Source of the DNA: an uncultured Eubacteriales bacterium
GTDB taxonomy: Bacteria > Bacillota > Clostridia > Christensenellales > Aristaeellaceae
Assembly: GCA_900315675.1 (NCBI GenBank)
Contig: OMZY01000018.1
Coordinates: 30,306-94,305, forward strand
Direction: 5' to 3'
Length of the DNA stretch: 64,000 bases
Shown here: positions 7,935 to 16,551 of the stretch, piece by piece
Position numbering within the stretch: the stretch's first letter is position 1
Layout of the letters: each line of letters opens with the position of its first letter
Position numbers and translations under genes: made by a program
Notes under the pieces: model-generated
Told to the model about the DNA's origin: nothing
What the model saw: only the letters and a program-made list of their open reading frames with translations
The model's database searches: none

Positions 7935-9236
7935 TTATGAATTAACTATAATGCAGTCATACCAGTGGACGAACAGTTCCCCGTTGACGGTCAGCTGCTC
8001 GTTTTCGGGCAGGAGTTCGGACCAGCGCTTTCCGTAGCGGTCGATGGCCCAGTTGTCCCGGTTGAAGCGGCGCCAGAGCACGGTGCGGCCGTCCCGGCCG
8101 ATAAACTGCTCACTGAGGGTTCCCTGGTCATACATTCCGAAATCCATCAGGCAGACGGTGTCATAAGCAACGCCGTCCAGGGTCACTTCGCAACGGCCTG
8201 CCACATCCCGGAAGGGCTTGTTTTCACCGGTGGTCACGACGGAACCCTTCCGCTGGATTTTTCCTTCCGGTTTCAGGCGGACGCAGGTGCCGATGTTGTC
8301 ATCGCCGAAGCCCCAGTTGTCCATAAAGTCTTTCCCGTCCAGGAAAGTGGTCAGTACGCTCTTTCCGTCCTCCAGGTGTTCGGCGGAAAGGAAACGGGTA
8401 TAGCCGTCCTTTTCCTGGGCAACGAATTTCCATTCCTCCCGGCCGCCGCAGGAAGCTTCCACGGCGTCCTGCATCGGATCGCCGGAGCTGACGGCGGACT
8501 TGGGCTGGATCACCTTCGCGGTGATGGCGACACCCTCCAGGCCGTGCACGCTGGCAGGGCCGGTCACGGTCATCTCATAGGAAATGTCCAGCTTGCGGGA
8601 AGGCAGGTCATACATGCCCCAGGTGATCTTTTCCCCTTCCTTCGGCACGATGAACCAGCCGGTCAGTTCTTCACAGTCCACGGGAAATACGGGATCCTTT
8701 TTCCAGGTGATGGAGTATTCAGGCAGCATATCGGGTAAAACCGTAAAATTCTTTTTCATCATCTTATCTCCTTTCGGCGGGCAGGGGTAGGCGGTCCGGA
8801 ACCGGTCGCGGGCGGTATTCATACGGCTCTTTACCGTGCCTTCGGGAATGTTCAGCCGGGCGGAAATCTGCTTCTGCGACAGCATTTCCTGATAGAACAG
8901 GCGGAGCATCAGCCGGTCCCGCTCGGGCAGCACGTCCAGCGTTTCCTCCACGGGGAGTTCTTCAGGGGTTTCTTCCGCTTTTTCCGGCAGCTGATCCATC
9001 GGGATCTCCCGGCGGCGGGTCTGCGCCCTGTACCAGTCCGCATACTTTCTTTTGGCAATACTCAGGATCCAGGGGAGAAACGCGTTGTGATTCCGAAGCC
9101 CGGAAAAGCTCTGGAACGCGGCCAGGTAAATCTCCTGGAGGATGTCCTCCGCGTCAGCCGGGCGGCTCGTGCGGGCTCTGACCCACCGTTCCACCGCTGT
9201 TTTGCCTGACGCAAGCAGAGTTTCGAATTCATCCAT
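7935..9236 (-). CDS. ECF sigma factor fused in frame to an unknown C-terminal domain
   Basis: A 433-residue protein. Residues 7-75 are sigma region 2 (ADAEDILQEIYLAAFQSF, then WILSIAKRKYADWYR), and 100-147 are region 4 with its helix-turn-helix (SQKQISARLNIPEGTVKSRM). It should direct RNA polymerase to stress-type promoters. A stretch of about 275 residues follows (159-433), rich in beta-type sequence and without membrane segments, which I do not recognise. At residue 159 two ATG codons are preceded by AAAGGAG at ideal distance, so the C-terminal part may also be made alone. The ATG at 9236 has GGAGG 8 nt upstream; a GTG lies 9 bp earlier. The stop is inside a heptamer array. Confidence 0.8.
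   Translation of the reverse strand: MDEFETLLASGKTAVERWVRARTSRPADAEDILQEIYLAAFQSFSGLRNHNAFLPWILSIAKRKYADWYRAQTRRREIPMDQLPEKAEETPEELPVEETLDVLPERDRLMLRLFYQEMLSQKQISARLNIPEGTVKSRMNTARDRFRTAYPCPPKGDKMMKKNFTVLPDMLPEYSITWKKDPVFPVDCEELTGWFIVPKEGEKITWGMYDLPSRKLDISYEMTVTGPASVHGLEGVAITAKVIQPKSAVSSGDPMQDAVEASCGGREEWKFVAQEKDGYTRFLSAEHLEDGKSVLTTFLDGKDFMDNWGFGDDNIGTCVRLKPEGKIQRKGSVVTTGENKPFRDVAGRCEVTLDGVAYDTVCLMDFGMYDQGTLSEQFIGRDGRTVLWRRFNRDNWAIDRYGKRWSELLPENEQLTVNGELFVHWYDCIIVNS
8757..8774 (-). promoter_or_regulatory. Internal ribosome site and start inside the sigma-fusion gene
   Basis: On the reverse strand AAAGGAG (8774-8768) is followed after 5 nt by ATGATG (8762-8757), exactly at the boundary between the sigma part and the unknown C-terminal domain, in the same frame. 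Confidence 0.65.
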
Positions 9237-9356
9237 GCGTTTCACCTCCTTTTTTGCAGGATGGAAAATCGATTTTCACCTGTATAGTCGTATCAAAGAG
9301 CTGAAAGGTTCAGGGGAAAAAGAAATTTTCCCAATTCTGAATTATCCGCTGCGGCG

Positions 9357-9455
9357 AGTTGACAGAGGGACGGGGTTTTTGTCAACTTTTCCAAAACGAA
9401 AGGTTAAGTCGGAATAGCCAAAAAAGTTGACAAAAACCCCGTCCCTCTGTCAACT
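9357..9455. repeat. Long palindromic element, GTTGACAGAGGGACGGGG family
   Basis: Two 34-bp arms (9357-9390 and 9422-9455) are perfect reverse complements around a 31-bp centre. Each arm also contains its own GTTGAC...GTCAAC inversion. A decayed relative with the same GGGACGGGG core lies at 35767-35841. It looks like a non-autonomous REP- or MITE-like element; no transposase is near. Confidence 0.8.
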
Positions 9456-9493
9456 TCAGGGGAGAGCAGGAACGTGACAGAAGGGACAGTAAC

Positions 9494-9524
9494 TATCATT
9501 CTTCATTTTTCATTCTTCATTTTA
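9494..9524. repeat. Heptamer array, ATTCTTC type
   Basis: About three 7-bp units after a TATCATT boundary. The array edge overlaps the stop codon (9522-9524) of the reverse-strand EAL gene. Confidence 0.7.
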
Positions 9525-11210
9525 TCCGCGGGCTTTGCCCAGCGGATAAAACCGCCTGTCCAGCCTTTCCTCGAAATCCTTGACCGGCAGGGGCTTGTCA
9601 TAGTAGAAGCCCTGGGCAATGTCGCAGCCGCATTTGCGCAGGATATTGACCTGGCCGATGGTTTCCACGCCCTCGGCCACGCAGATCAGGCCGATCTCCT
9701 TGGCCATGCTGACCACATGGCGGAACATGATGTTCTGGCGCTCCTCATCGGCGCCTTCATTGACGGGCAGGAAGTTCTTATCCACCTTCAGAATGTTCCA
9801 GGGGATTTCCCGGATCAGGTTCAGGGAACTGTAGCCGATTCCGAAGTCATCCACGGAGGTATAGACGCCGGCTTCCTGCAGCGCGCCGGCCACGCGCTTG
9901 AGATCGCGGAACTCCACGTCCGTGACCGTCTCTGTCAGCTCGATTTCAATCAGTTCGTGCGGGACCTGGTACCGGTCCACAACCTCCAGGATGTTTTCCG
10001 TCAGGCTCAGGTTGATCAGGTGCCGGCGGGAGAAGTTGACGGAGACGCGGACAGGCTGGCGGCCTTCGTTCAGCCAGCGCCGCAGGTCCCGGCAGACCTG
10101 ATCCAGCACATAGAAGTCCAGTTTGCAGATATCCATGGTCTGTTCCAGGTCGGAAATGTATTCCGCCGGCATCATCAGGGTGCCGTTGCGGTACCACCGG
10201 CTCAGGGCTTCCGCCCCGGCAATGGAGTTATCCTTCAGGCTGATCTTGGGCTGATAGAAAACCAGGAACTCCCGGTTTTTCAGGCCGATGGGGAACTGGG
10301 CGCGGATCTGCATGAACCGATCCTTTTCCGCCATCAGCTCTTCGCTTGCGTAAACAATATCCCCGGCGTCCCCGCGCCAGGCGGCGTTGTAGGCGCCGGT
10401 GAGTCGGTCCATGATGTCTTCGACCTGGTAGAAATAGTAGTCATCGGGAATCAAAAAGATCCCGGCGCGGGAGGAGATCATCACACGATCTCCTTCATTA
10501 TAGGAAATCGGGACGCCCTCAAAACGTGCCAGGACTTCATTCAGTTTTTCTTTGAGGAATACCGCCACGAAGTTGTCTCCCCCCAGGCGGCTGACAATGC
10601 CGTCCGGACTGACGACCTCTTCAATGGTATCGATATATTTTCTCATGGCCTCGTCGCTGACCTTCCGCCCGAGCTGGCGGTTGATCAGGGAGAAATGGCG
10701 CAGGTTGAAACGGGCGAAAGCATACTGGTTGATTTTGCCGGAGGAACCGATCTGTTTAACGGTGGCATGGAGGAAGCGGTAATTGCTGTAACCCGCGTCA
10801 TCAAAGAGGGTAGCCTGCTCCACCAGGCCCGCGGCGCGCAGGCGGCCGACCACTGTGAGCATCAGGCGCTCGACCATTTCGATCCGCTTCCGCTCCACAT
10901 CGGTCCATGGTTTGACGCCTTTGGCGCGGTAAGCTTTGCAGTCCGCCACCACGATATCGCTGAGAACTGTCCGGCAGGTGATGACCTCTGCCGTTTCCTC
11001 CCCGCTGTCATAGCAGGTGAGCACGGTGCCGCGCCCCAGGCGCTCCTCTTCCGCGCTGGTGTAATACTCCATTACGCCTTTGCACACACGGAACGCGATG
11101 CACATCTGCCTCAGGATGGTATATGTTTTCTCAATGTTGAAGTGATCCAGATCCGTGATTGTGTCCGTCAGATCCTCCAGATACTGCGAAAACAAGACGT
11201 CCTGATTCAT
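9522..11210 (-). CDS. Cyclic-di-GMP phosphodiesterase with degenerate GGDEF domain
   Basis: A 562-residue soluble protein. Residues 1-150 are a sensory segment of unclear type. Residues 150-290 are a GGDEF domain with GGDNF (210-214) in place of GG(D/E)EF, so cyclase activity is doubtful. The EAL domain from about 305 keeps the expected catalytic residues: EALSR (334-338), VNFS, ELTE, DDFG, KVDK, EGVE and QGF. It should therefore cleave c-di-GMP to pGpG, perhaps with the GGDEF part binding GTP as a regulator. I chose the ATG at 11210 because GGAG lies 8 nt upstream; a start at 11249 has no ribosome site. Confidence 0.88.
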   Translation of the reverse strand: MNQDVLFSQYLEDLTDTITDLDHFNIEKTYTILRQMCIAFRVCKGVMEYYTSAEEERLGRGTVLTCYDSGEETAEVITCRTVLSDIVVADCKAYRAKGVKPWTDVERKRIEMVERLMLTVVGRLRAAGLVEQATLFDDAGYSNYRFLHATVKQIGSSGKINQYAFARFNLRHFSLINRQLGRKVSDEAMRKYIDTIEEVVSPDGIVSRLGGDNFVAVFLKEKLNEVLARFEGVPISYNEGDRVMISSRAGIFLIPDDYYFYQVEDIMDRLTGAYNAAWRGDAGDIVYASEELMAEKDRFMQIRAQFPIGLKNREFLVFYQPKISLKDNSIAGAEALSRWYRNGTLMMPAEYISDLEQTMDICKLDFYVLDQVCRDLRRWLNEGRQPVRVSVNFSRRHLINLSLTENILEVVDRYQVPHELIEIELTETVTDVEFRDLKRVAGALQEAGVYTSVDDFGIGYSSLNLIREIPWNILKVDKNFLPVNEGADEERQNIMFRHVVSMAKEIGLICVAEGVETIGQVNILRKCGCDIAQGFYYDKPLPVKDFEERLDRRFYPLGKARG

Positions 11211-11439
11211 GGCAAGCGCTCCGCTTTCTTCTTTAGTTTTGAAAACCATTTACATCATACAGGAATCGAATCCGAAAAACAACCCCAATGTACGGACATT
11301 TTTGTACAAAAACGGCCAAAAGAATAAATAAACCTATGGTTTTTGTAAGCATTGCAAGATTTGTCCGCAAAAAAGTATAAATTGTATTTTCTTTGCTCTG
11401 CGGATACGGTGTTTCTTCACGCTGAAGTTCCGGAGCAGA

Positions 11440-11470
11440 ACAGAAAAGCAGGAGTCCTTTCGGACTCCTG
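11440..11470 (-). terminator. Terminator of metY
   Basis: A 9-bp perfect stem (11449-11457 with 11462-11470) and TTTC loop are followed on the reverse strand by CTTTTCTG. Confidence 0.7.
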
Positions 11471-11545
11471 TTGTCAATATCAGATACACAACGGCTCAGA
11501 ATTGAACGGTATACTGAAACCGTATATTGTTTGGCCGGAGTATCT

Positions 11546-11580
11546 CATTCTGCATTCTGCATTTTTAATTCTGCATTGCA
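11546..11580. repeat. Heptamer array, ATTCTGC type
   Basis: About four imperfect units of ATTCTGC between the metY stop and its terminator. Confidence 0.65.
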
Positions 11581-11601
11581 GCTATCTGATCCGCGAAGCG
11601 A

Positions 11602-12879
11602 TCAGATGGCTGCCAGCGCCTGCGCAATATCCTCGATCAGGTCGTCCTTGCTTTCCAGGCCGACGCTGAGGCGCACCAGGTCCGGAGAGACGCCGGCGGC
11701 GAGCAGCTCCTCATCGCTCATCTGGCGGTGGGTGGCGCTGGCGGGATGCAGGCAGCAGCTGCGGGCGTCCGCCACATGGGTTTCGATGGCGGCTACCTTC
11801 AGGTGCTTCATGAAGGCTTCCGCGGCCTTCCGTCCGCCCTTCACGCCGAAGGACACCACGCCGCAGGAACCGTTGGGCAGGTATTTCTTTGCCCGCTCAT
11901 AGTATTTGTCTCCGGGCAGACCGCAGTAACTGACCCAGGCGATCTTGTCATGCCCGGCCAGGAATTCCGCCACGGCCTGGCCGTTTTCGCAGTGACGCTT
12001 CATGCGCACGTGCAGGCTCTCCAGGCCCAGACCCAGCAGGAAGGCGTTCTGCGGCGCCTGGATGGAACCGAAGTCCCGCATCAGCTGGGCGGTCGCCTTG
12101 GTGATGAAGGCGCCTTCCAGGCCGAAACGCTCGGTATAGGTGATTCCGTGATAGCTGTCATCCGGCGTGGTCAGGCCGGGGAATTTGTCCGCATACCTGT
12201 TCCAGTCGAACTTGCCGCTGTCCACAATGGCGCCGCCGACCGCGCTGCCGTGGCCGTCCATGTACTTGGTGGTGGAGTGGGTCACGATATCCGCGCCCCA
12301 TTCAATGGGCCGGCAGTTGACGGGGGTGGCGAAGGTGTTGTCAATGATCAGCGGAACACCGTGGGCGTGGGCGGCCTTCGCGAACTGCTCAATATCCAGC
12401 ACGCACAGGGCCGGGTTGGCGATGGTCTCGCCGAAGAGCGCCTTGGTGTTGGGCCGGAAGGCGGCGTTCAGCTCCTCATCCGTGCAGTCCGGGCTGACGA
12501 AGGTGAAGTCGATGCCCATCCGCTTCATGGTCACGGCGAAGAGGTTGTAGGTGCCACCGTAGATGGCGGAGCAGGCCACCACATGGTCTCCGGCGCTGGC
12601 AATATTGAAGACGGCGAAGAAGTTGGCCGCCTGGCCGGAGGAGGTGAGCATGGCCGCGGAGCCGCCCTCCAGGGCGCAGATACGGGCCGCGACTGTGTCG
12701 TTGGTGGGATTCTGCAGGCGGGTATAGAAATAACCGGAGGCTTCCAGGTCAAAGAGCTTGCCCATATCCTCACTGGTATCATATTTAAAGGTAGTGGACT
12801 GGATGATCGGAATCTGGCGGGGTTCGCCGTTCTTCGGCGTATAGCCGCCCTGTACGCAAAGAGTTTCAATGCGGGACAT
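11602..12879 (-). CDS. metY: O-acetylhomoserine sulfhydrylase / aminocarboxypropyltransferase
   Basis: A pyridoxal-phosphate enzyme of the Cys/Met metabolism family that makes homocysteine from O-acetylhomoserine and sulfide in the direct methionine route. The 425-residue length and the N-terminus ETLCVQGGYTP are typical of MetY. STTKYMDGHG (202-211) contains the PLP lysine K205, and the YTRLQNPTNDTVAAR and SSGQAANFFA stretches are family signatures. The start has AAGGAGG about 7 nt upstream. No SAM riboswitch or T-box was recognised in the 5' region. It is a single-gene unit. Confidence 0.92.
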   Translation of the reverse strand: MSRIETLCVQGGYTPKNGEPRQIPIIQSTTFKYDTSEDMGKLFDLEASGYFYTRLQNPTNDTVAARICALEGGSAAMLTSSGQAANFFAVFNIASAGDHVVACSAIYGGTYNLFAVTMKRMGIDFTFVSPDCTDEELNAAFRPNTKALFGETIANPALCVLDIEQFAKAAHAHGVPLIIDNTFATPVNCRPIEWGADIVTHSTTKYMDGHGSAVGGAIVDSGKFDWNRYADKFPGLTTPDDSYHGITYTERFGLEGAFITKATAQLMRDFGSIQAPQNAFLLGLGLESLHVRMKRHCENGQAVAEFLAGHDKIAWVSYCGLPGDKYYERAKKYLPNGSCGVVSFGVKGGRKAAEAFMKHLKVAAIETHVADARSCCLHPASATHRQMSDEELLAAGVSPDLVRLSVGLESKDDLIEDIAQALAAI

Positions 12880-12893
12880 AAAGTTGCCTCCTT

Positions 12894-12928
12894 TTAATTC
12901 AGAATTCAGAATGAAGAATTCAGAATGA
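12894..12928. repeat. Heptamer array, AATTCAG type
   Basis: About five units of AATTCAG/AATGAAG lie in the metY leader, immediately upstream of its ribosome site. Confidence 0.75.
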
Positions 12929-13041
12929 TAAGATGAACGCAGGACAGCCAGGACTGCTCCTGCGACCAGAATACTATATCAGTTTTTGAAGGGATGCGGA
13001 TGCCCTTTTTGTGTTTTCGGAGGAAGGGATATTCTATTACG

Positions 13042-13064
13042 AGTTATAGCCTCAGGCTATAACT
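13042..13064. other. Perfect 23-bp palindrome
   Basis: Two 11-bp arms (13042-13052, 13054-13064) surround a single base. No T run follows, so it is more likely an operator or a repeat remnant than a terminator. It lies between metY and the importer promoter. Confidence 0.5.
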
Positions 13065-13206
13065 TCTACTGTCTCTTTATTATATAATGAAGCAAAAAAC
13101 GCAATAAATGAAAAATGCACGGCGAGCTTACGTCTGCCTGAAATCAAGGAAATACAAGGATACATGAAAAAACCGGTCAAATATTGTCCAGTTCATACCA
13201 AAATGC

Positions 13207-13236
13207 TTGCAATGTGTTCGTACAGAAGAGTATAAT
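13207..13236 (+). promoter_or_regulatory. Sigma-A promoter of importer operon 1
   Basis: TTGCAA (13207-13212), an 18-bp spacer and a consensus TATAAT (13231-13236) precede the binding-protein gene by about 60 bp. Confidence 0.8.
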
Positions 13237-13295
13237 GTGTACAATTCCTGCTGTGCAGGGGACATTTTTCACAATTCTGAAAGGAGACCTGAACC

Positions 13296-14585
13296 ATGAA
13301 GAAACTGTTGTCTGTTGTACTGGCTGTTATCATGCTGATGAGCATGGTATCCCTGGCCGGTGCCGAAGAAGTACAGGAAATCACCTGGATGTTCTGGGAT
13401 GACCTGGAGGCGTCCTCCGACCTGATCACCCAGGGATTCAAGCAGGTGATTGACCGGTTCAATGAGGATTACGCCGGAAAGTACCACGTAACCCCCATCA
13501 CCACCCAGCTGGAGCCGTACTACACTGACCTGAACGCTCTGGTTGACGCGCAGAAGACCCCCGACGTGTTCATCGTCAGCCCCGGCCCGAACCTGACTGA
13601 CTACGTGGCTCCCGGAATCGCCGCTCCCCTGGATGAATATCTGGAAGCGGACGGCTGGAAAGATACTTTCGCCGGTGACGCTGTGTTCGCTCAGCAGACC
13701 TACGATGGAAAGATCTACGCCATCCCGCTGAACACCGCTGCGGCTTGCGTGTTCTACAATAAGGAAATCTTCGAAGCGGCCGGTGCTGCTGTTCCCACCA
13801 CCTACACCGAACTGCTGGACGCCTGCGAAAAGATCAAGGCTTACGGCAAGACCCCCATCACCATCAGCGCCGGTACTGCCTGGTGCCTGTCCATGCTGGC
13901 CGGCTACCTGTGCGACCGTGAAGGCGTTGACCTGAAGGCCCTGAATGCCAACGAAGCGAGCTGGGTCAATGAAAAGACCATCGCTGCCGGCGAAAAGCTG
14001 GTTGAGCTGTCCCAGTACTTCCAGGAAACCGCGGCCGGCGACTCCAACGATGACGCCACCACCGCCCTGTACATGGAAGACGCTGCGATCCTGATCCAGG
14101 GTTCCTGGGCGATCGGCCAGATGAACGGCGGCAACCCCGACTTCGAAGCGAAGTGCGGCGTGTTCCAGTTCCCGGCCATCGAAGGCGCGAACGATCCTAA
14201 CCGGATCATTGCGAAGTCTGACTCCCTGGCGATGAGCTCCACCACCAAGTATCCGGAAGCCTGTATCGCCCTGATGAAGTACTTCACCGATGACACTGCC
14301 CAGAAGTACACCGCTGAAGTCGGCGGCAAGATCCCGGTGACCAAGGTTGAATATGACGCGGACAAGGCTCCTGCCCAACTGGCCGACGTTATGGCGATCT
14401 TCAGCAACGCTTCCGCCACCTTCGGATTCTACAATGAATCCCTGGTGTCCTCTGACGCCGGTTCCTACTTCGACGATCAGATGGTCGCGATGTTCCAGAA
14501 GGAAAAGACCCCTGAAGAAGCCTTCCAGGCTGTTCAGGACTGGTATCAGAACTATTTCGCCGAGCAGGCAAAGAAAGCAGAATAA
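13296..14585 (+). CDS. ABC sugar transporter, extracellular solute-binding protein (importer 1)
   Basis: A 429-residue family 1 binding protein that captures a sugar or oligosaccharide outside the cell and hands it to the permeases that follow. Residues 1-23 are a signal peptide ending SLAGA with no lipobox cysteine, so anchoring must differ from the usual lipoprotein form. The mature part shows the family pattern: an early FNEDY helix, DVFIVSPGPNL, then YAIPLNTAAACVFYNKEIFE and GSWAIGQM. A ribosome site AAAGGAG precedes the start. A strong terminator follows, so the permeases are probably expressed at a lower level. Confidence 0.92.
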   Translation: MKKLLSVVLAVIMLMSMVSLAGAEEVQEITWMFWDDLEASSDLITQGFKQVIDRFNEDYAGKYHVTPITTQLEPYYTDLNALVDAQKTPDVFIVSPGPNLTDYVAPGIAAPLDEYLEADGWKDTFAGDAVFAQQTYDGKIYAIPLNTAAACVFYNKEIFEAAGAAVPTTYTELLDACEKIKAYGKTPITISAGTAWCLSMLAGYLCDREGVDLKALNANEASWVNEKTIAAGEKLVELSQYFQETAAGDSNDDATTALYMEDAAILIQGSWAIGQMNGGNPDFEAKCGVFQFPAIEGANDPNRIIAKSDSLAMSSTTKYPEACIALMKYFTDDTAQKYTAEVGGKIPVTKVEYDADKAPAQLADVMAIFSNASATFGFYNESLVSSDAGSYFDDQMVAMFQKEKTPEEAFQAVQDWYQNYFAEQAKKAE

Positions 14586-14600
14586 GAGTATTCTGTGATC

Positions 14601-14632
14601 GGCGGGGCTGTTACTGCAGCCCCGCCCTTTTT
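14601..14632 (+). terminator. Intra-operon terminator / attenuator
   Basis: A 10-bp perfect GC stem (14601-14610 with 14617-14626) and six-base loop are followed by CTTTTT. It lies between binding protein and permease genes of one transport unit, as is common where the binding protein is needed in excess. Confidence 0.85.
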
Positions 14633-14682
14633 GAAAAGCAGCCCGTGAGCGGGCATCTGAAACAGATCTGAAGAGGAGTACT

Positions 14683-15582
14683 ATGGAAAAACTGCTGAGA
14701 AACAAAACCGCCATTATCCTGTTTATGGCGCCTACCCTGATTCTGTTTACGGCAATTCTGCTTGTCCCGATAGCTACGTCCTTTTATTACGCGTTATGCG
14801 ATTACGATAAGGCGACCCGCGCTTATTCCTTTATTGGCTTTGACAATTTCAGCAAAATGGTGAAGGATCCGATTTTCTGGATCTCCATCAAGAATTCGCT
14901 GTTTTTCCTCGTTTTCTCCTGCGTTTCCCAGTTGATCTTCGGTATGCTGTATGCGGCTCTCCTGACCAACATCAACAAAGGACGGAACTTCTTCAAAAAT
15001 ACCATTTATATGCCCTGCGTGCTTTCATCCGCGGCCCTGGGCCTTCTGTGGGCGTTTGTGTTCCACGCCAAGGTCGGTATCAATACGCTGCTGGCCGGTA
15101 TAGGGATCAAAGGCCCCGGATGGCTGTATGACATCAAGGGATTTATTACCCTGCCCATGTGGGTCATCGCCTTTGTAGCCCTGTGGCAGTACGTAGGCCA
15201 GTCCATGATGCTGTACATGGCCCAGATTTCCGGCATCAGCAAGTCCCTGTATGAAGCGTCCTACATCGACGGCGCAACAAAGAAAAAAGCTTTCTGGCAC
15301 ATTACGCTGCCGCTGATCAAACCCATGGTGGGTACCGCAATGAGCCTGAACGCGATCGGCTCCCTGAAATTCTTCGACCTGATATACTCCATGCTGGGAG
15401 ATAAAACCACGAACCTGAAAATGGACGTGCTGGCCACGTTCCTGTACCGGTCCGGCTTCTCTTCCAAAGGCGGCAACCATTACGGCTACGCCAGCGCCAT
15501 CGGTGTGGTGCTCGTGGCGTTGTGCCTGCTGTCCACGTTTGTGATCAACAAAGTCTTTAAAACTGAAAATTACGAGATGTAA
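14683..15582 (+). CDS. ABC sugar transporter permease, MalF/UgpA type (importer 1)
   Basis: A 299-residue inner-membrane protein with six predicted helices. The cytoplasmic EAA loop is visible as EASYIDGATKKKAFWHITLPLIKP in two parts (EASYIDGATKKKAF, then WHITLPLIKP), the contact site for the ATPase. It pairs with the permease that starts 18 bp downstream. A GAGGAG ribosome site precedes the ATG. No ATPase gene is in this cluster. Confidence 0.93.
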   Translation: MEKLLRNKTAIILFMAPTLILFTAILLVPIATSFYYALCDYDKATRAYSFIGFDNFSKMVKDPIFWISIKNSLFFLVFSCVSQLIFGMLYAALLTNINKGRNFFKNTIYMPCVLSSAALGLLWAFVFHAKVGINTLLAGIGIKGPGWLYDIKGFITLPMWVIAFVALWQYVGQSMMLYMAQISGISKSLYEASYIDGATKKKAFWHITLPLIKPMVGTAMSLNAIGSLKFFDLIYSMLGDKTTNLKMDVLATFLYRSGFSSKGGNHYGYASAIGVVLVALCLLSTFVINKVFKTENYEM

Positions 15583-15600
15583 GAAAGGAGGGTGTCTGCA

Positions 15601-16467
15601 ATGACCGCTGTTACCGCGAAAACAAAGATTAAAGAAAACAAGCCGAAATTGAAGAGTTCCACCGTCCTGATTTACGTCTTGTTCTCGATTCTGGTAATCC
15701 TGTATATTGCCCCGATCGTGTGGATTGCCATCACATCCCTGAAAACGCGCCCGGAAATCTATAAGGATCCTTTCGGACTGCCGACTGTGCTGCAGTGGGA
15801 AAACTATTCCTTCGCCTGGAATGCGGGTAAGCTGGGAACCGCCATGCTGAATTCCCTGTTTGTCTGCGTGGTGACCCTGATTTTTACCATGCTGTTCGGC
15901 TCCATGTCAGCCTTTGCCATCGGCCGGATGAAATGGAAACTGTCCGGGGCAGCCATGATGTATATCCTGATCGGCATGATGATTCCCGTCCACTGCGTGC
16001 TGATCCCGCTGTTTGTGCGGTTTGCGGGGATGGGACTGGACAATAACCTGTGGGGTCTGATCCTGCCGTACCTGACCTTCTCGCTGCCAACCTGCGTGTA
16101 TATCATGACGGGCTTCTTCCGGAGCATCCCCAATGAGCTGCTTGAATCGGCCTGTATTGACGGCTGCTCCATCTACAAGACCTTCTATTCCATCTGCCTG
16201 CCGCTGTCCAAGACGGGCCTGTTCGTCACCGGCCTGATGACCTTCATCGGCAACTGGAACGAGCTGCTGCTGGCGATGGTATTCATTCACGATGACACCA
16301 AAAAGACCCTGCCGGTAGCTGTGACCAAGTTTGTTTCACCCTACCAGACGAACTACGAAAAGATGTTCCCGGCGATCCTGATCGCTATCATCCCCTCGAT
16401 CATTGTCTACAGCATGTTCAGCAACCAGATTGTGGACGGCCTGACGCAGGGCGCGGTGAAAGGATAA
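15601..16467 (+). CDS. ABC sugar transporter permease, MalG/UgpE type (importer 1)
   Basis: A 288-residue six-helix permease, partner of the preceding gene. The EAA loop reads ESACIDGCSIYKTFYSICLP, and the C-terminus (DGLTQGAVKG) is typical of UgpE-type permeases. I chose the ATG at 15601 because AAAGGAGG ends 8 nt upstream; a GTG 9 bp earlier overlaps that site. Two hairpins end the unit. Confidence 0.93.
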   Translation: MTAVTAKTKIKENKPKLKSSTVLIYVLFSILVILYIAPIVWIAITSLKTRPEIYKDPFGLPTVLQWENYSFAWNAGKLGTAMLNSLFVCVVTLIFTMLFGSMSAFAIGRMKWKLSGAAMMYILIGMMIPVHCVLIPLFVRFAGMGLDNNLWGLILPYLTFSLPTCVYIMTGFFRSIPNELLESACIDGCSIYKTFYSICLPLSKTGLFVTGLMTFIGNWNELLLAMVFIHDDTKKTLPVAVTKFVSPYQTNYEKMFPAILIAIIPSIIVYSMFSNQIVDGLTQGAVKG

Positions 16468-16470
16468 AAA

Positions 16471-16551
16471 AAGAAGCGGGCGTTCCGCTTCTTCATAATG
16501 AATCATGACAGGTATATGCCGGATGGGCGGATGACGCCCGTCCGGTTTTTT
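16471..16551 (+). terminator. Tandem hairpins ending importer operon 1
   Basis: The first is a 9-bp stem (16471-16479 with 16485-16493). The second is an 11-bp stem (16519-16529 with 16535-16545, one G-T pair) followed by TTTTTT, and it is the likelier true terminator. Confidence 0.8.

Larger units (their letters stand above)
7756..7945. repeat. Inverted pair of heptamer arrays
   Basis: The array at 7756-7791 (AATTCAT/AATTCAC units) and that at 7911-7945 contain a 32-bp segment that is an exact reverse complement between them. They enclose about 120 bp that carries the terminators of the two converging genes. The right array supplies the stop codon and last residues of the reverse-strand gene. 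Confidence 0.85.
11211..11601. other. Intergenic region between the EAL gene and metY
   Basis: The AT-rich right flank of the EAL gene (11250-11420) presumably holds its promoter, though no convincing -35/-10 pair stands out. The rest holds the metY terminator (11449-11470) and a heptamer array. No gene is seen. Confidence 0.5.

Noticed and set aside
7756-7945. Heptamer arrays read as CRISPR
   Set aside because: Units are 7 bp, contiguous and without unique spacers of fixed length, and no cas genes are present.
9474-11327. A 617-codon forward open frame
   Set aside because: It is antisense to the EAL gene, which has complete catalytic motifs.
12880-13090. SAM riboswitch or T-box ahead of metY
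   Set aside because: No matching conserved core or terminator/antiterminator layout was seen; only a heptamer array and a weak hairpin lie there.
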